Shown: in pieces, positions 6,981 to 14,018 of the stretch
Numbering within the stretch: position 1 is the stretch's first letter
Layout of the letters: the number at the start of each line of letters is the position of its first letter
From: a virus
Length of the DNA: 22,280 nt
Direction: 5' to 3' (one strand)
Virus record (IMG/VR): IMGVR_UViG_3300020442_004223
Coordinates: 1-22,280 of that record
Notes under the pieces: generated by a model
What the model was told of the DNA's origin: nothing
The model's database searches: none
Seen by the model: the letters and a program-made list of their open reading frames with translations, nothing else
Position numbers and translations under genes: made by a program

Positions 6981-7015
6981 CATTATTCTAAAGGGTTCAA
7001 CAATTTAGAATAATG
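6981..7015. repeat. 12-bp perfect inverted repeat between divergent genes
   Basis: CATTATTCTAAA (6981-6992) and its exact reverse complement (7004-7015) flank an 11-base centre. It sits 17 bases upstream of both the reverse gene start (6964) and the forward start (7033). There is no T-run on either side. A symmetric operator or a leader hairpin acting on both genes fits its position better than a terminator. Confidence 0.65.
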
Positions 7016-7032
7016 GAAAAGTATATGGTCAT

Positions 7033-7560
7033 ATGGCAGTTGCCTACGAGCCCAATATAGAAGGAGCTCTACAGGTACTTGTTGACCTGATGACTGGACA
7101 TGGTTTCACGATGACTCGAGCACCTTATGCGCCGAACTACCGTGGCCTCGTCGACGCGCTGATTGATCTTAAAGACGGTTTCCCCACTTTTATTCCTTTC
7201 AGGGTCGGCTTTAATGCTACAACTTTTGAAGCAGTCGATCAGGGTGACGCTTTGTACATGCGTTCGAGCGACGGACAGGTAGGTAAAGCTATTGCAAACG
7301 ACACTCTTGATAAGGCCTATGTAGTTGGTATTGCAGACACAACCAAAGCTTCAGGTGAGGAAGTGAAAGTCCTGGTGACTGGTGTTGAGGCGATGACGGG
7401 TCTTGATGCTGGTGATCACTACTTTCTCTCTGCCGCAAGTGCAGGAGCGATCACCACGACTGCACCTACTGGCGCAGGTAATTATGTAGTCAGAGTCGGT
7501 GAAGCCACTTCAACTACAGAGTTTGCCATTCAATTGGAACCTCCGATCTTATTAAGTTAA
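7033..7560 (+). CDS. Tail-fibre/virion structural protein
   Basis: 175 aa. The N-terminal 55 residues ('AVAYEPNIEGALQVLVDLMTG') form a probable attachment domain. The rest is the repeated beta pattern known from decoration and fibre proteins: 'VDQGDALYMRSSDGQVGKAIANDTLDKAYVVGIA', then 'VKVLVTGVEAMTGLDAGDHYFLSAASAGAITTTAP', and a terminal 'NYVVRVGEATSTTEFAIQLEPPILLS'. It opens the adhesin array after the inverted repeat, with the next gene starting 5 bases downstream. Receptor contact or fibre-base function is inferred. Confidence 0.7.
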   Translation: MAVAYEPNIEGALQVLVDLMTGHGFTMTRAPYAPNYRGLVDALIDLKDGFPTFIPFRVGFNATTFEAVDQGDALYMRSSDGQVGKAIANDTLDKAYVVGIADTTKASGEEVKVLVTGVEAMTGLDAGDHYFLSAASAGAITTTAPTGAGNYVVRVGEATSTTEFAIQLEPPILLS

Positions 7561-7564
7561 TATT

Positions 7565-9433
7565 ATGGCAACTAGAAAGGCAATTGCATTAGTATCTGGT
7601 CTCTTCCAAGAGGTCAATACTCCGACTGATGGATTAGATTTTGCCGGAAATGATACAGATGATCTGAGTGAAGGTTCTTCTAACCAGTACTTCACTACTG
7701 CACGAGCCAGAAGTGCTATTAGTGTTACAGATTCGGGTGGAGATGGTTCTCTTGGCTACAACAGTAGTACTGGAGTTATCACTTACTTAGGTCCATCCCC
7801 TTCTGAAGTCCGTGCACATTTGAGTGTTGCAACAGGTTCTGGACTCACCTACAACTCAACAAGTGGTGAATTTGGTACCAATGCTATTCCTAATAGTCAG
7901 CTCGCTAATAGCTCTCTTACTCTTGGCTCGACAAGCATCTCGTTAGGAGGCACAGCTACAACAGTTGCAGGTCTCACTTCACTAACTTCTACAACTCTCG
8001 AGGGTTCTACTACCGTCCGTGTTGGAGCTGCTGATGCTGCCAATGGCATCCTCTTGAATTCTTCCGGTATTACCTTTGAAGGTTCAAGTGCTGATGCGAA
8101 TGAGACAGTCTTAACGGTCGCCAACCCCACAGCAGATCGAACACTGACCTTACCTGATAACACAGGTACGATTTTATCTACAGGTTCGTCTATCGCCAAC
8201 TCTAATTTGGCGAATAGCGATATTACTGTCGGCTCAACCTCTATCTCATTAGGTGCTACTGCAACCACTATTGCAGGTTTAACCAGCCTCACTTCGACGA
8301 CACTCGAAGGAACAACTACGGTTCGCGTAGGTGCTGCTGATGCTGCCAATGGACTGCTCCTCAACTCATCGGGCATCACTTTTGAGGGCTCATCTGCGAA
8401 CGCGCATGAGACTACACTTTCAGTTACCGATCCGACTGCAGACAGATCGATTGTCTTCCCAGATGCAGGCGGAACCGTCGCTTTACTTACATCGTTAAGT
8501 GTTGCTACAGGTTCCGGACTTACTTACAACAACGGCACAGGTGAGTTTGGGACCAGTGCCATTCCCAATAGTCAGCTTGCCAATAGCTCTATCACGATCG
8601 GCACGAGTGCTGTATCTCTGGGTTCTTCCACACTTACCCTTGCTGGTTTGACGTCAGTGACGTCGGCCGCAGTGGTCACGAATGATGGCGGCTTCAGAGT
8701 CCGTAATACCACGGACAACACGAAGCAGTTGGCGTTTGCTTTAAGTGGTATCACTACATCCACAACGCGGACTTTGACTGTTCAGGACGTAAACGACACG
8801 ATCGTTGTCCTGGGCACTGACCAGACCTTCACGGGCAACAACACATTCAGGAATTCATCCGGTCAAAGGTTTGAACAGGCCGCGACGAACGACGGTGTTG
8901 TCATCAATGGTCGTGGTGGCGGTAGTAATTCTTATGCGGTGACCCTTACACCTGAAGCTTTGGGTGCCAACCGCACAATTGTATTACCGAATGCTGGAGG
9001 CACGGTCTCTCTTAGAGATGTCAATGAAACGATCTCAGGCACTAAGACGTTCACGGCATCGAACACGTTCCGAAATGCATCTGGACAGCGGTTCGAGCAG
9101 GCTTCAACGCAAGATGCAATCCTTATTAATGGACGTGGTGGCGGATCCAGTTCTCGGGCGATTACGCTAACACCAGCAGCACTCGCCGACAACCGGACTA
9201 TTACAGTGCCGGATGAAACTGGCACATTATTGACTTCAGCTTCGACGATTCCCGGCGGAACTTTTGTTGATAATACCTTCAGGATTAGTGATAACAGTGA
9301 CAGTTCCAAAAAGCTTGCTTTTGAATGTTCAGGCATTACTGCAAGTAATACCCGAACTATGACTGTTCCTGATACCGATGGAACAATCTCCACCGAAAGT
9401 TTTGCTACCGCAATTGCAGTTGCATTAGGATAG
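7565..9433 (+). CDS. Long repeat-rich tail fibre
   Basis: 622 aa, Ser/Thr/Gly/Ala/Asn rich. Residues 25-87 carry a fibre-attachment module with 'DDLSEGSSNQYFTTARAR'. Two near-copies of a roughly 105-residue repeat follow (88-204, 205-308; both with 'AGLTSLTSTTLEG' and 'TVRVGAADAANG'), then a partial third (312-417), two copies of a 70-residue repeat (418-486, 487-556; 'TFRN.SGQRFEQA' and 'INGRGGGS'), and a C-terminal segment. Repeats tend to end in 'R-T-L-T-L-P-D-x-x-G-T', a common fibre strand-turn. Expected to form a trimeric shaft. Long reverse-strand open frames inside it are by-products of repetitive codons. Confidence 0.85.
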   Translation: MATRKAIALVSGLFQEVNTPTDGLDFAGNDTDDLSEGSSNQYFTTARARSAISVTDSGGDGSLGYNSSTGVITYLGPSPSEVRAHLSVATGSGLTYNSTSGEFGTNAIPNSQLANSSLTLGSTSISLGGTATTVAGLTSLTSTTLEGSTTVRVGAADAANGILLNSSGITFEGSSADANETVLTVANPTADRTLTLPDNTGTILSTGSSIANSNLANSDITVGSTSISLGATATTIAGLTSLTSTTLEGTTTVRVGAADAANGLLLNSSGITFEGSSANAHETTLSVTDPTADRSIVFPDAGGTVALLTSLSVATGSGLTYNNGTGEFGTSAIPNSQLANSSITIGTSAVSLGSSTLTLAGLTSVTSAAVVTNDGGFRVRNTTDNTKQLAFALSGITTSTTRTLTVQDVNDTIVVLGTDQTFTGNNTFRNSSGQRFEQAATNDGVVINGRGGGSNSYAVTLTPEALGANRTIVLPNAGGTVSLRDVNETISGTKTFTASNTFRNASGQRFEQASTQDAILINGRGGGSSSRAITLTPAALADNRTITVPDETGTLLTSASTIPGGTFVDNTFRISDNSDSSKKLAFECSGITASNTRTMTVPDTDGTISTESFATAIAVALG

Positions 9434-9437
9434 AGTT

Positions 9438-9842
9438 ATGGCAACCCAAGTACAATTTCGCAGAGGCTCAACAGCCCAGCACTCAGGCTTCACTGGTGCT
9501 TCGGGTGAAGTCACTGTAGATACTGATAAGAACAGTACAGTCGTCCACGATGGAGTACAGGCTGGAGGTTTCCCGCTTCTCAGAGAAGATGGAACGAACT
9601 CAGCACTTTCACTTGGTTCACTAACAAGTTGTGCTCTTAAGTTCGCCACTGATTCCAACACTGGAATTATTAGTGGTGGCCCGGATCAAATTAGTCTCGT
9701 GACCGGTGGAGTTGCTAGACTTACAATAGACGCAGCAGGCGCTGTAACTATCCCAGGTAACGTTTCAATTACAGGTGATCTTACGGTCACTGGGAACTTT
9801 GAAAACACATCAAACCTTGCATTAATTGTGGCTCTAGGCTGA
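9438..9842 (+). CDS. Fibre protein with Mtd-like N-terminal domain
   Basis: 134 aa. Residues 1-50 ('QVQFRRGSTAQHSGFTGASGEVTVDTDKNSTVVHDG') match the beta-prism-like N-terminal domain found in major tropism determinant-type and many tail-fibre proteins, usually a trimerisation or attachment module. The C-terminal part ('LTIDAAGAVTIPGNVSITGDLTVTGNF') is a short triple-beta-helix type strand repeat. It ends in VALG like the preceding fibre, which ends AVALG. AGGATAGAG lies just before the ATG at 9438. There is no lectin domain for receptor binding, so it may be a connector between fibre parts. Confidence 0.75.
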   Translation: MATQVQFRRGSTAQHSGFTGASGEVTVDTDKNSTVVHDGVQAGGFPLLREDGTNSALSLGSLTSCALKFATDSNTGIISGGPDQISLVTGGVARLTIDAAGAVTIPGNVSITGDLTVTGNFENTSNLALIVALG

Positions 9843-9843
9843 T

Positions 9844-10185
9844 ATGGCAAACACTTTTAAGATCGCTACTAAGTCAAGCCTGGTAACCACGGCTATCACT
9901 GACACCGCCACTAATATCTTGACTGCTGGCGCCAGTGCGACTCACGTTCTTCTGAGTATCTTGGTCTCGAACAAGACCGGCACCAGTGCTGACGTTGATA
10001 TTTATCTCGTGACAAATACGGGTGATGACATCTATATTATTAGGAACGCCCCTGTTCCTGGAGGTGGATCTTTGGAGATCATCTCAGGTTCTAAAATCAT
10101 CATGGAATCCAGCGATGTGTTGAGGGCACGTGCTGACACGGCCACTGCGTTGGATCTTTCTGTTAGCTACCTTGAGCAAACCTAA
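9844..10185 (+). CDS. Small beta-sandwich virion protein
   Basis: 113 aa with regular beta strands ('ATHVLLSILVSNKTGTSADVDIYLVTNTGDDIYIIRNAPVPGGGSLEIISG...DLSVSYLEQT') and no signal peptide. The pattern, with a central 'P(V/I)PGG-S-L-E' turn and a C-terminal 'SVSYLE', is that of small phage structural proteins found next to fibres. Function in the particle is not known. The ATG at 9844 follows the previous stop almost directly (TGATATG). Its stop codon overlaps the strong ribosome site of the next gene. Confidence 0.65.
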   Translation: MANTFKIATKSSLVTTAITDTATNILTAGASATHVLLSILVSNKTGTSADVDIYLVTNTGDDIYIIRNAPVPGGGSLEIISGSKIIMESSDVLRARADTATALDLSVSYLEQT

Positions 10186-10191
10186 GGAGGT
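10184..10191 (+). promoter_or_regulatory. Strong Shine-Dalgarno for the first receptor-binding fibre
   Basis: AAGGAGGT is fully complementary to the canonical 16S rRNA tail and lies 8 bases before the ATG at 10200. It is the best ribosome site in the window and fixes the start of the 10200 gene. It overlaps the preceding gene's TAA. Confidence 0.85.
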
Positions 10192-10199
10192 AATCAATA

Positions 10200-11237
10200 A
10201 TGCCATTAACTGATATTGATGGACAGCGGTTAGGGGATAGTGTTGCTGACAAGCTTGGTAATAGAAACCTGATCATCAATGGTGCGATGCAAGTGTCGCA
10301 GCGAGGCACGAGTTTCACTTCGCAAACTTCAGGAGCTTATTATTTAGACAGATTCCGGGCACATACTTTTAACTTGGGTAGTGGTGTCTATCAAGTAGAT
10401 CAAAGCACTGATGCCCCTGATGGGTTTGAAAAAAGCTTCAAGCTTAGTTGCACGACAGCCGATACTTCTACTGATGCAAACGCACAGATGAGCGTTTATC
10501 AAGCCTTGGAAGGCTACGATACAAGTTTTTTAAAGTATTTTCAAGCAAATCCGGATACAGTAACTATTAGTTTTTATGTAAAATCTAATCGGACTGGTAC
10601 ATTTTCTGCTGCGCTTAAATTAAGCGACAACGGTAGCTCGTGGGGGGACGGAAATACTAGAGTTTACAATTTTACTTATTCTATTTCTACTGCAGATACT
10701 TGGGAACGTAAAACCGCCTCTATCACCCTTGATTCAGCAACAACTGAGACAAAGGTGATCAATGAGAATTTTGCTGTTGCGATACAATGGTGGCAGCTTG
10801 CAGGAACAAGTAGAGACGGTGCTACGGCAAATAGTTGGGTAAACAACACAAATACAGCAACTGATTCTGATAATCTTCGTTTGTTAGAAAGTACAAACAA
10901 CAACTGGTTTATCACTGGTGTCCAGCTAGAAGTCGGCAACACCGCGACACCGTTTGAGCAAAGGAGCTTCGATTATGAGCTTGCTAGGTGTCAGCGGTAT
11001 TACTGGCAAGTTAATGGAGTTGGAAGAGTTTACTGCAATCAGTGGAACTCAAATCGGAGTACAGCCACTTTTCATCACCCTGTTACAATGCGTGTGACGC
11101 CAACAGGCAGCGGAACAGTTACAGGTGCCAATAGAATGACCAATGCAGACGCAAATAGCAGGACGCACACTACTTTTTATGTAGACTCAAATATATCAGC
11201 TTATGTTGACTATGCAAACTTTGATGCTGAGCTTTGA
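10200..11237 (+). CDS. Receptor-binding-type tail fibre, paralogue 1
   Basis: 345 aa. Residues about 19-38 carry 'GNRNLIINGAMQVSQRGTSF', the start of a phage tail-tip module with a carbohydrate-binding-like beta-sandwich. It is followed by 'SISFYVKS'-type strands ('TVTISFYVKSNRTGTF'), 'TADTWERKTASITLD', and 'NWFITGVQLEVGNTATPFEQRSFDYELARCQRYYW'. The last 75 residues vary freely among paralogues and probably form the receptor-contact tip. It ends in Ala-Glu-Leu, whose codons precede the next gene's start. Paralogues begin at 11628 (C-terminal part) and 16171. The body is AT-rich (18 of 60 G+C at 10561-10620) compared with the next gene. Confidence 0.8.
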   Translation: MPLTDIDGQRLGDSVADKLGNRNLIINGAMQVSQRGTSFTSQTSGAYYLDRFRAHTFNLGSGVYQVDQSTDAPDGFEKSFKLSCTTADTSTDANAQMSVYQALEGYDTSFLKYFQANPDTVTISFYVKSNRTGTFSAALKLSDNGSSWGDGNTRVYNFTYSISTADTWERKTASITLDSATTETKVINENFAVAIQWWQLAGTSRDGATANSWVNNTNTATDSDNLRLLESTNNNWFITGVQLEVGNTATPFEQRSFDYELARCQRYYWQVNGVGRVYCNQWNSNRSTATFHHPVTMRVTPTGSGTVTGANRMTNADANSRTHTTFYVDSNISAYVDYANFDAEL

Positions 11238-11239
11238 CA

Positions 11240-11614
11240 ATGTATAAACACTTTCCCACAGACGCGCCTGAGGCACCTGTGCAGTGCGTTTGCCGTATAG
11301 CTGACGGAGCGATGATTCCGTTTGACCCCGGCAACCGCGATTACCAGGAATACCTTGAGTGGGTCGCTGAAGGCAACACGCCTGAACCTGCTGAAGATAC
11401 TAACACTTGGGAGCATGTACGTATAAAACGTAACGAACTCCTCCAAGAATCCGACTGGACAATGATCCCTGGCTGCACTGTTGACCAGGCTCAATGGGCT
11501 GCTTATCGTCAGACCCTTCGCGACATTCCGACCACCTATGCAGAGACTGGTCCGGAATCAGTCGTCTGGCCGCGTAAACCCTCTACGTCAGGCCCTAATA
11601 CAATAGATGAATAA
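11240..11614 (+). CDS. Tail-fibre assembly chaperone, full two-module form
   Basis: 124 aa from the ATG at 11240, two bases after the fibre stop (a TTG at 11234 is less likely). Module 1 is 'NRDYQEYLEWVAEGNTPEPAED'. Module 2 is 'IKRNELLQESDWTMIPGC...QWAAYRQTLRDIPTTY...VWPRKP', the pattern of the phage tail assembly chaperone family. Such proteins bind the C-terminal tip of a fibre and aid its folding or trimerisation. The gene directly follows its probable client, the 10200 fibre. The other array members carry only one of the two modules, which makes this the complete reference copy. Confidence 0.8.
   Translation: MYKHFPTDAPEAPVQCVCRIADGAMIPFDPGNRDYQEYLEWVAEGNTPEPAEDTNTWEHVRIKRNELLQESDWTMIPGCTVDQAQWAAYRQTLRDIPTTYAETGPESVVWPRKPSTSGPNTIDE
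11351..11383 (+). repeat. 33-bp chaperone-module repeat, copy 1
   Basis: Encodes YLEWVAEGNTP. It differs by a single base from copy 2 (13403-13435) and by a single base from copy 3 (17343-17375). Near-identity of DNA, not only of protein, suggests recent duplication or gene conversion. Confidence 0.85.
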
Positions 11615-11627
11615 ATAGATCTACATC

Positions 11628-13277
11628 ATGGGATATATCGGCCAGAGCCCGCAGATCGCTCAGAGTACGTATCAAAGCATTGATGATATTAGCTCCAGCT
11701 TTAATGGATCTACGACTTCGTTCGCCCTTCAAGTTGGTGGTGTTTCACCAGTTCCCTTCCCGATCGCTTCGGAGAACTGCCTGATTTCTGTCGGTGGTGT
11801 CATCCAGGAACCAGATGGAACGGGAACTAACGGCTTCCAGCTGACTGGTACGAACATCGTCTTCAGTGCGGCTCCAGCGTCCGGTCAGTCCTTCTTCGGT
11901 GTCATTCTTGCTGGCGCCGACTATGTGACAGCAGGCCATGCATTCCCTGATGGTGATGCCGGTACGCCCTCGATTACCTTCAACCAGGACCTTGATACTG
12001 GCCTATTCCGAGGCGGTACTGGGATCACGTCTGTCAGCTCGAACAACAATAAGATTGCTGATTTTGGGCCTACTGCAATTGTCTTCAATGAAGACGGTGA
12101 TGATGTTGATTTCCGTGTAGAAGGCGATACGAAAGCAAACTTATTTGTCGTCGATGCAGGTAATGACAAGATTACTCTTGATGGTGATCTAGAGCCTACG
12201 ACGATTCACGGGAATACTTTTCCAACTGCCGGTACGTTAAGTAATCGCAACCTGTTTATCAATGGGGAGCACAAGATAGATCAAAGAAATGAGGGATCTG
12301 CGGTCTCCTTAAGCAGCACACAAAAATTTATCACTGACAGATGGGCATCAAAAATTCAAGGCGGCGCGGCTACTGGTCAGCAGGTCACCGATGTTCCTAG
12401 TGGAAAAGGTTTTGCAAGAAGTTTTAAATTTGATGTCACAACTGCCGATACATCGTTGGGTTCAAATGATGAAATTTGGTTCCAGCAGCGGATCGAAGCA
12501 CAAAATTTGACGCGATTGCGTTACGGCACTTCTGAAGCTCAATCGATAACAGTTTCTTTCTGGGTTAAATCTGCTCTTACTGGTGATTTTGGTTTCTTTA
12601 TTTATCAATCTGATGCTACAAGGGCATACCAAACTACTTACAATATTGCTACGGCGAATACTTGGGAATACAAAACAATTACAATCCCTGGAGATACTTC
12701 AGGCACTATAAATGATGATTTTGGTACTGGTTTTGAAATTAGATGGTATTTAGGTATTGGCAGCAGTAAGGGAGGATCTTCAAATCAAAATGCTTGGGGT
12801 TCTAATGCTACTAATCGTCATCCAACAAGTACGAACCTGATGGCCTCTACCAGCAATGATTGGTTGATCACTGGTATTCAGCTAGAACTTGGCGAAAAGG
12901 CAACACCGTATGAGCACCTAAACGTCAGCGATGAGCTTGATAAATGTTATCGGTACTGCCAAAGGTATGGGGGTGGCAGGATAGCAATGGGCATCTGGGT
13001 CAATAATTCCGGAGGCGACCGGGCAATTATTAACCATCATTTGCATACGCCAATGCGTGCTACTCCTGCTATTGACGCTGTTACCAACGGTAATTTACTT
13101 GTTGAGGATGTAGCATGGTATTCAGTGACATCAACGCCTACCATTCAAGGAGAATCGAATGTAAGGATGGCGGTGTTCACCGTAATAACCAGCACGACCG
13201 GTGTCGTTACTTCATCCGGTCAGACCCCAGCAGTTTGGGGTAATGGTGCGGATGTAACTCTTGAAGCGGAGCTTTGA
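11628..13277 (+). CDS. Composite tail fibre: attachment modules plus receptor-binding module, paralogue 2
   Basis: 549 aa. Residues 1-100 form an N-terminal module (GYIGQSP..., 'IDDISSSFNGSTTSFAL', 'ISVGGVIQEP', 'FFGVILAG') also found in the 13513 protein. Residues 112-200 are fibre strand repeats ('ITFNQDLDTGLFRGGTG', 'VEGDTKANLFVVDAGNDKITLDGDL'). Residues 205-447 form the NRNLFING receptor-binding-type domain shared with the 10200 and 16171 proteins, ending in 'ITGIQLELGEKATPYEHLNVSDELDKCYRYCQRY'; a unique tip of 100 residues follows. G+C falls from about 53% in the N-terminal half to about 35% after 12,240, which suggests domain swapping. It ends Ala-Glu-Leu. Confidence 0.82.
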   Translation: MGYIGQSPQIAQSTYQSIDDISSSFNGSTTSFALQVGGVSPVPFPIASENCLISVGGVIQEPDGTGTNGFQLTGTNIVFSAAPASGQSFFGVILAGADYVTAGHAFPDGDAGTPSITFNQDLDTGLFRGGTGITSVSSNNNKIADFGPTAIVFNEDGDDVDFRVEGDTKANLFVVDAGNDKITLDGDLEPTTIHGNTFPTAGTLSNRNLFINGEHKIDQRNEGSAVSLSSTQKFITDRWASKIQGGAATGQQVTDVPSGKGFARSFKFDVTTADTSLGSNDEIWFQQRIEAQNLTRLRYGTSEAQSITVSFWVKSALTGDFGFFIYQSDATRAYQTTYNIATANTWEYKTITIPGDTSGTINDDFGTGFEIRWYLGIGSSKGGSSNQNAWGSNATNRHPTSTNLMASTSNDWLITGIQLELGEKATPYEHLNVSDELDKCYRYCQRYGGGRIAMGIWVNNSGGDRAIINHHLHTPMRATPAIDAVTNGNLLVEDVAWYSVTSTPTIQGESNVRMAVFTVITSTTGVVTSSGQTPAVWGNGADVTLEAEL

Positions 13278-13279
13278 TT

Positions 13280-13462
13280 ATGACTATTCAATACTACTTG
13301 ATAACTAATCCTTCTCCTACCGCTATCGGAGACCCGAGTGTCGGTATTGTAGGCACGTGTATTTCAATTCCTCCAGACCCCGATAACACTCGCTACCAGA
13401 AATATCTTGAGTGGGTCGCTGAAGGCAACACGCCTCTCCCTGCCGACCCCGGAGAGGAGTAA
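13280..13462 (+). CDS. Mini tail-fibre chaperone, N-module only
   Basis: 60 aa from ATG 13280, two bases after the fibre TGA; GGAG at 13268-13271, within the fibre's Ala-Glu-Leu codons, is its Shine-Dalgarno. The C-terminal 'TRYQKYLEWVAEGNTPLPADPGEE' matches module 1 of the full chaperone at 11240. Module 2 (RNELL...WAAYRQTLRDIP) is missing altogether, and a stop follows the acidic tail. It could be a functional short chaperone specific for the 11628 tip, or a truncated remnant. Repetition of the same form at 17223 favours function. Its stop codon lies within a 9-bp hairpin. Confidence 0.65.
   Translation: MTIQYYLITNPSPTAIGDPSVGIVGTCISIPPDPDNTRYQKYLEWVAEGNTPLPADPGEE
13403..13435 (+). repeat. 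33-bp chaperone-module repeat, copy 2
   Basis: Same YLEWVAEGNTP-coding block as 11351-11383, with TAT in place of TAC as the only difference. Confidence 0.85.
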
Positions 13463-13483
13463 GGACAAAAGACTTACTCCTTT
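13455..13483 (+). terminator. Hairpin over the mini-chaperone stop, weak terminator
   Basis: AGGAGTAAG (13455-13463) pairs perfectly with CTTACTCCT (13473-13481) around a nine-base loop. Only three T follow, so termination would be partial; transcript-end protection or attenuation is possible. The gene's TAA is within the left arm. Confidence 0.45.
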
Positions 13484-13512
13484 AGAATAGAGTGATCAAG
13501 AGGTAGTTCACT

Positions 13513-14010
13513 GTGCCATACATCGGTAGAGGCGTAGCACGTGGTCAGAACCGTGAGATCGATGACATCTCCGGTTCTTTCAACGGAACGCTAGCAACAT
13601 TTGACCTCGAGGTAAGTGGGATTGCTGTTACTCCTGCTAGTACCTCTCAGCTCACGGTGTCAGTCGGTGGTGTAATTCAGAACCCAAGTGTCGACTACAC
13701 CGTAGCCAGCAGTCAGATCACTTTTACGACGCCCCCGGGGTCAGGTCTTTCCTTCTTTGCAGTCATGCAAGGGGACTCGGTCGACATCAATACCCCGGCT
13801 GACGGAACGGTCACTGAAGCAAAGCTAGCGTCAAACTTTACTGGCGCCACAGGTGGTGCAGGTAACCACGTCTTTTTCTTGAATGAGCAAACGGTAGATA
13901 CGAGTTACACTATTCCTACGAACCGGAACGCCCATAGTGCGGGGCCGATTACAATTAATTCAGGGGTCACGGTTACTATTCCGTCATCTTCAAGTTGGGT
14001 GGTGATTTGA
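13513..14010 (+). CDS. Short tail-fibre protein with shared attachment module
   Basis: 165 aa from GTG 13513, supported by AGAGGT about nine bases upstream. The N-terminal module ('PYIGRGVARGQ...IDDISGSFNGTLATFDL', 'SVGGVIQNPSVDYTV', 'FTTPPGSGLSFFAVM') is homologous to the N-terminus of the 11628 fibre. The C-terminus ('YTIPTNRNAHSAGPITINSGVTVTIPSSSSWVVI') is a common fibre-end motif that probably seals the trimer. It carries no tip domain of its own, so it may be an adaptor onto which the S74 fibre downstream docks. The next gene starts after 8 bases with a good ribosome site. Confidence 0.75.
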   Translation: MPYIGRGVARGQNREIDDISGSFNGTLATFDLEVSGIAVTPASTSQLTVSVGGVIQNPSVDYTVASSQITFTTPPGSGLSFFAVMQGDSVDINTPADGTVTEAKLASNFTGATGGAGNHVFFLNEQTVDTSYTIPTNRNAHSAGPITINSGVTVTIPSSSSWVVI

Positions 14011-14018
14011 GGTAAATT

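Noticed and set aside
6993-7003. GGGTTCAA in the loop of the inverted repeat as a tRNA T-arm remnant
   Set aside because: Only eight bases match and the flanking arms do not form a T-stem of tRNA type.
7897-9393. Long reverse-strand open frames (about 150-160 codons) inside the 622-aa fibre
   Set aside because: They mirror the repetitive Ser/Thr/Gly codons of the fibre, have Val/Glu/Ser-biased composition and no ribosome sites, and stop arbitrarily.
9438-11237. Diversity-generating retroelement, suggested by the Mtd-like N-terminal domain and an AAC-rich stretch near 10900
   Set aside because: No reverse transcriptase gene and no template/variable repeat pair are visible in the window.
11610-11617. 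AATAAATA as a late promoter of the 11628 fibre
   Set aside because: It overlaps the preceding stop codon and would leave almost no leader before the ATG at 11628; kept only as a comparison for the better-placed site at 16128.
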